Of a DNA stretch of 64,000 nt, positions 62,540-64,000 are shown one piece after another (the first letter of the stretch is position 1; the number at the start of each line of letters is the position of its first letter). This DNA is from an uncultured Aquimarina sp. (GTDB lineage Bacteria; Bacteroidota; Bacteroidia; Flavobacteriales; Flavobacteriaceae), in the NCBI RefSeq assembly GCF_947496855.1, contig NZ_CANMED010000003.1, positions 372,001 to 436,000 on the forward strand. Direction: 5' to 3'. Below the pieces are notes generated by a model, which saw only the letters and a list, made by a program, of their open reading frames with translations, made no database searches and was not told the origin of the DNA. The translations under genes were made by a program, and so were the position numbers.

Positions 62540-63291
62540 TTAACAGAGTAATTTTAGTGTATAGTTGTATTGTTTTTTTTGGCTTCTGTAGTTGTGAAGA
62601 TACACATTCTAAAAAAACTAAGCAGCGTATTATAGAAAACGAAAAGCGTATTTCTACAGAAAAATCTGGTTACCAGAATGATACATTAAAAACTGAAATA
62701 AAAGTAAAAACTGATGACACTTCTGTTTCAGAGGATGAGCCTTTTAAGCTTACTAACAAAAACATGAAGAGCTTCTTACTCGAATATGGCAAGGAAAATC
62801 CCGAAACCTTGGTGCGTATTAATACTAAATTTGGAGATATCCATATTCGACTTTATAAAGAATCTCCTTTACATAGAGCTAACTTTATTTACTTAGTAAA
62901 ACAAAAATATTTTGATGAAACTTTTTTTTATCGAGTAGCCAAAGGATTCGTGATTCAAGGTGGAAATAGTGATCGTACTCAAATGGCTCAAAAACGTCAC
63001 GACATTGGGGATTATACCCTACCTCAGGAACCCATTAAAGGACTAAAACACAATCGTGGCTCTGTAGCTTTATCGAAACAGTGGGTTGATAATCCTTCTA
63101 ATCGTTCTACTCCTTATGAATTTTTTATTGTTATTGCAAAACAGGGAGCTCATCATCTGGATGGAGAACATACTATATTCGGTAAGGTGATCAAGGGAAT
63201 GAACATAGCCGATAAAATATCGAATGTACCTGTAGATGGTAGTGAGTGGCCAAAAGAAAATATCTTTATTAAAGCAGAGGTTACTAAATAA
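62533..63291 (+). CDS. Cyclophilin-type peptidyl-prolyl isomerase lipoprotein
   Basis: 252 aa. Lipobox F-C-S-C-E (Cys about 20), an acidic linker to about residue 95, then a cyclophilin domain with F-Y-R-V-A-K-G-F-V-I-Q-G-G (about 135-147; the Arg of F-x-R is the catalytic residue), Y-E-F-F-I-V-I, H-H-L-D-G-E-H-T-I-F-G-K-V and G-M-N-I-A-D-K-I. The Arg-to-Lys and extra K-Q-W-V-D-N-P insertion near S-V-A-L-S is normal for bacterial members. Periplasmic folding catalyst. Divergent from the Nudix gene with overlapping start codons. Confidence 0.85.
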   Translation: MSFNRVILVYSCIVFFGFCSCEDTHSKKTKQRIIENEKRISTEKSGYQNDTLKTEIKVKTDDTSVSEDEPFKLTNKNMKSFLLEYGKENPETLVRINTKFGDIHIRLYKESPLHRANFIYLVKQKYFDETFFYRVAKGFVIQGGNSDRTQMAQKRHDIGDYTLPQEPIKGLKHNRGSVALSKQWVDNPSNRSTPYEFFIVIAKQGAHHLDGEHTIFGKVIKGMNIADKISNVPVDGSEWPKENIFIKAEVTK

Positions 63292-63339
63292 TTAGCTGCC
63301 TAAAAAAATATAATTTTATAGACAGCCATCATTGATAAT

Positions 63340-63501
63340 TTAGCAAGGATCAGCTATTGTTTCGCATTGACACGTATTATGAGTACCAACTGCATCCTTT
63401 ACTCGTTCCTTATAAGGTCCCATAGGATGTGCTAACCCACCTTTTAGCTTTGAAATAGTTTCTTTACGTAATTCTAAATGCTTAAAATTCTTTGTTTTCA
63501 T
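63340..63501 (-). CDS. Small precursor peptide with double-glycine leader
   Basis: 53 aa (too short to be picked up by many gene finders). Leader K-H-L-E-L-R-K-E-T-I-S-K-L-K-G-G (G-G at 21-22) belongs to the Bacteroidetes natural-product/lanthipeptide-type class. The 31-residue core ends in T-C-Q-C-E-T-I-A-D-P-C, three Cys (44, 46 and 53) with nearby Thr. Isolated on the minus strand, 89 bp from the RDD gene. Confidence 0.6.
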   Translation of the reverse strand: MKTKNFKHLELRKETISKLKGGLAHPMGPYKERVKDAVGTHNTCQCETIADPC

Positions 63502-63589
63502 GATATTAATGATTTATGATTTATATCAGTATATCAATCTGCATAAAAAAATGTTACCTCAAAAAGGAAAAATAAAAAATTCTACTTTG

Positions 63590-64000
63590 CTATTTCTGAG
63601 TATAGTAATTATAATCCTCTAATACCTTAGAAAGAAATTGTACTGGTTTTTCTTGAGGTGTAATTTGCATAAGACCACTCACTTTAGTCGAGAGTTGTAA
63701 AATGATATTGTGATCTCCATTCCTTCTGGCATCTTGGTATATACCTTTTATTTTGCGCATCTCTACATCACTAAAAACAGTGACCTGTGGATATACCGGT
63801 TTATAATCTTCAGGGATATCTACTAGAATTGTTTGATGAAATTTCACTTTTTGCTTCTCGCTTATTACAGTAGTTCCCGCAGCCATATCGCCAAGTCGTT
63901 GTCCGGTTCCTTTAAAAAGAATTGCCACTACAGCGATTCCTCCAGATGCTAAGGTAATATCAAGGAGTCTAAGTAACCACCTAATAAGGTAACCCGAAAA
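63590..64000 (-). CDS. RDD family membrane protein, 5' end outside the window
   Basis: 137 visible residues, frame open to the window edge. R-W-L-L-R-L-L-D...G-G-I-A-V-V-A-I-L-F-K-G-T-G-Q-R-L-G-D-M-A-A-G-T-T-V matches the last transmembrane segment of RDD proteins and its conserved Q-R-L-G-D-M-x-A-G-T. The remaining 100 residues are a soluble C-terminal tail with helices. RDD proteins are 3-4 helix membrane proteins, some linked to ion or amino-acid export; function here unknown. Confidence 0.8.
   Translation of the reverse strand, partial: FSGYLIRWLLRLLDITLASGGIAVVAILFKGTGQRLGDMAAGTTVISEKQKVKFHQTILVDIPEDYKPVYPQVTVFSDVEMRKIKGIYQDARRNGDHNIILQLSTKVSGLMQITPQEKPVQFLSKVLEDYNYYTQK

Overview
The window reads as chromosomal DNA of a marine flavobacterium (Bacteroidota, Flavobacteriaceae, probably close to Aquimarina; the genus is an inference). 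It is AT-rich. It has type IX secretion C-terminal sorting domains, TonB receptors with carboxypeptidase-like N-domains, a GLPGLI-family gene, TAnnTTTG promoter -7 elements, 2TM-domain proteins and Bacteroidetes-type double-glycine precursor peptides. I found no rRNA, tRNA, CRISPR array, transposase or integrase.

Layout. 1-1.5 kb: end of a membrane protein and an orphan exported protein closed by a REP-like palindrome. 1.6-10.9 kb: a minus-strand island starting with an extended Hcp (TssD) of the Bacteroidetes type VI secretion system (subtype iii). It is followed at once by a 633-aa protein with peptidoglycan-active motifs, then by six predicted lipoproteins and two broken gene relics. I read this as a T6SS cargo module with an array of candidate immunity genes. 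11-16.6 kb: accessory genes (serine hydrolase, SUKH/SMI1 protein, AraC-type membrane regulator, small orphans) separated by stem-loop-rich gaps. 16.6-23.1 kb: metabolic and stress genes (CEOS-like dehydrogenase, Asp/Asn hydroxylase, SulP transporter, hydrolase-OsmC fusion, MepB). 23.2-31 kb: two large T9SS-secreted enzymes (a metallophosphoesterase and an M36 metallopeptidase) with a membrane protein and a GNAT enzyme between them. 31.4-37.2 kb: YdeI-like protein, LVIVD lipoproteins, SodC, an ECF sigma/anti-sigma pair and a CxxCH lipoprotein. 37.3-43.7 kb: a lipoprotein and an operon of DUF4331 (split in two genes), a TPR lipoprotein and a TonB receptor. 43.9-47.8 kb: LETM1-like protein, a second ECF sigma factor with a membrane partner, and NDH-2. 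47.8-52.2 kb: a decayed GLPGLI gene, a TonB receptor, a DUF2141 protein and a TPR-like protein. 52.2-57.4 kb: a LytS-type kinase with a 2TM tail, five stand-alone 2TM proteins, an amidohydrolase and a LytTR response regulator. 57.5-60.8 kb: a TPR/AraC regulator followed by five short leader-type peptides, one with a knottin-like cysteine pattern. 60.9-64 kb: acyltransferase, CoA-type Nudix hydrolase, cyclophilin lipoprotein, a sixth small precursor peptide and an RDD protein cut by the window end.

The two most promising systems are the Hcp-effector-immunity island (about 1.6-10.9 kb) and the precursor-peptide cluster (59.3-60.8 kb, with an outlier at 63.4 kb). Both show the conserved-delivery, variable-payload layout expected of interbacterial competition or secreted peptide systems.
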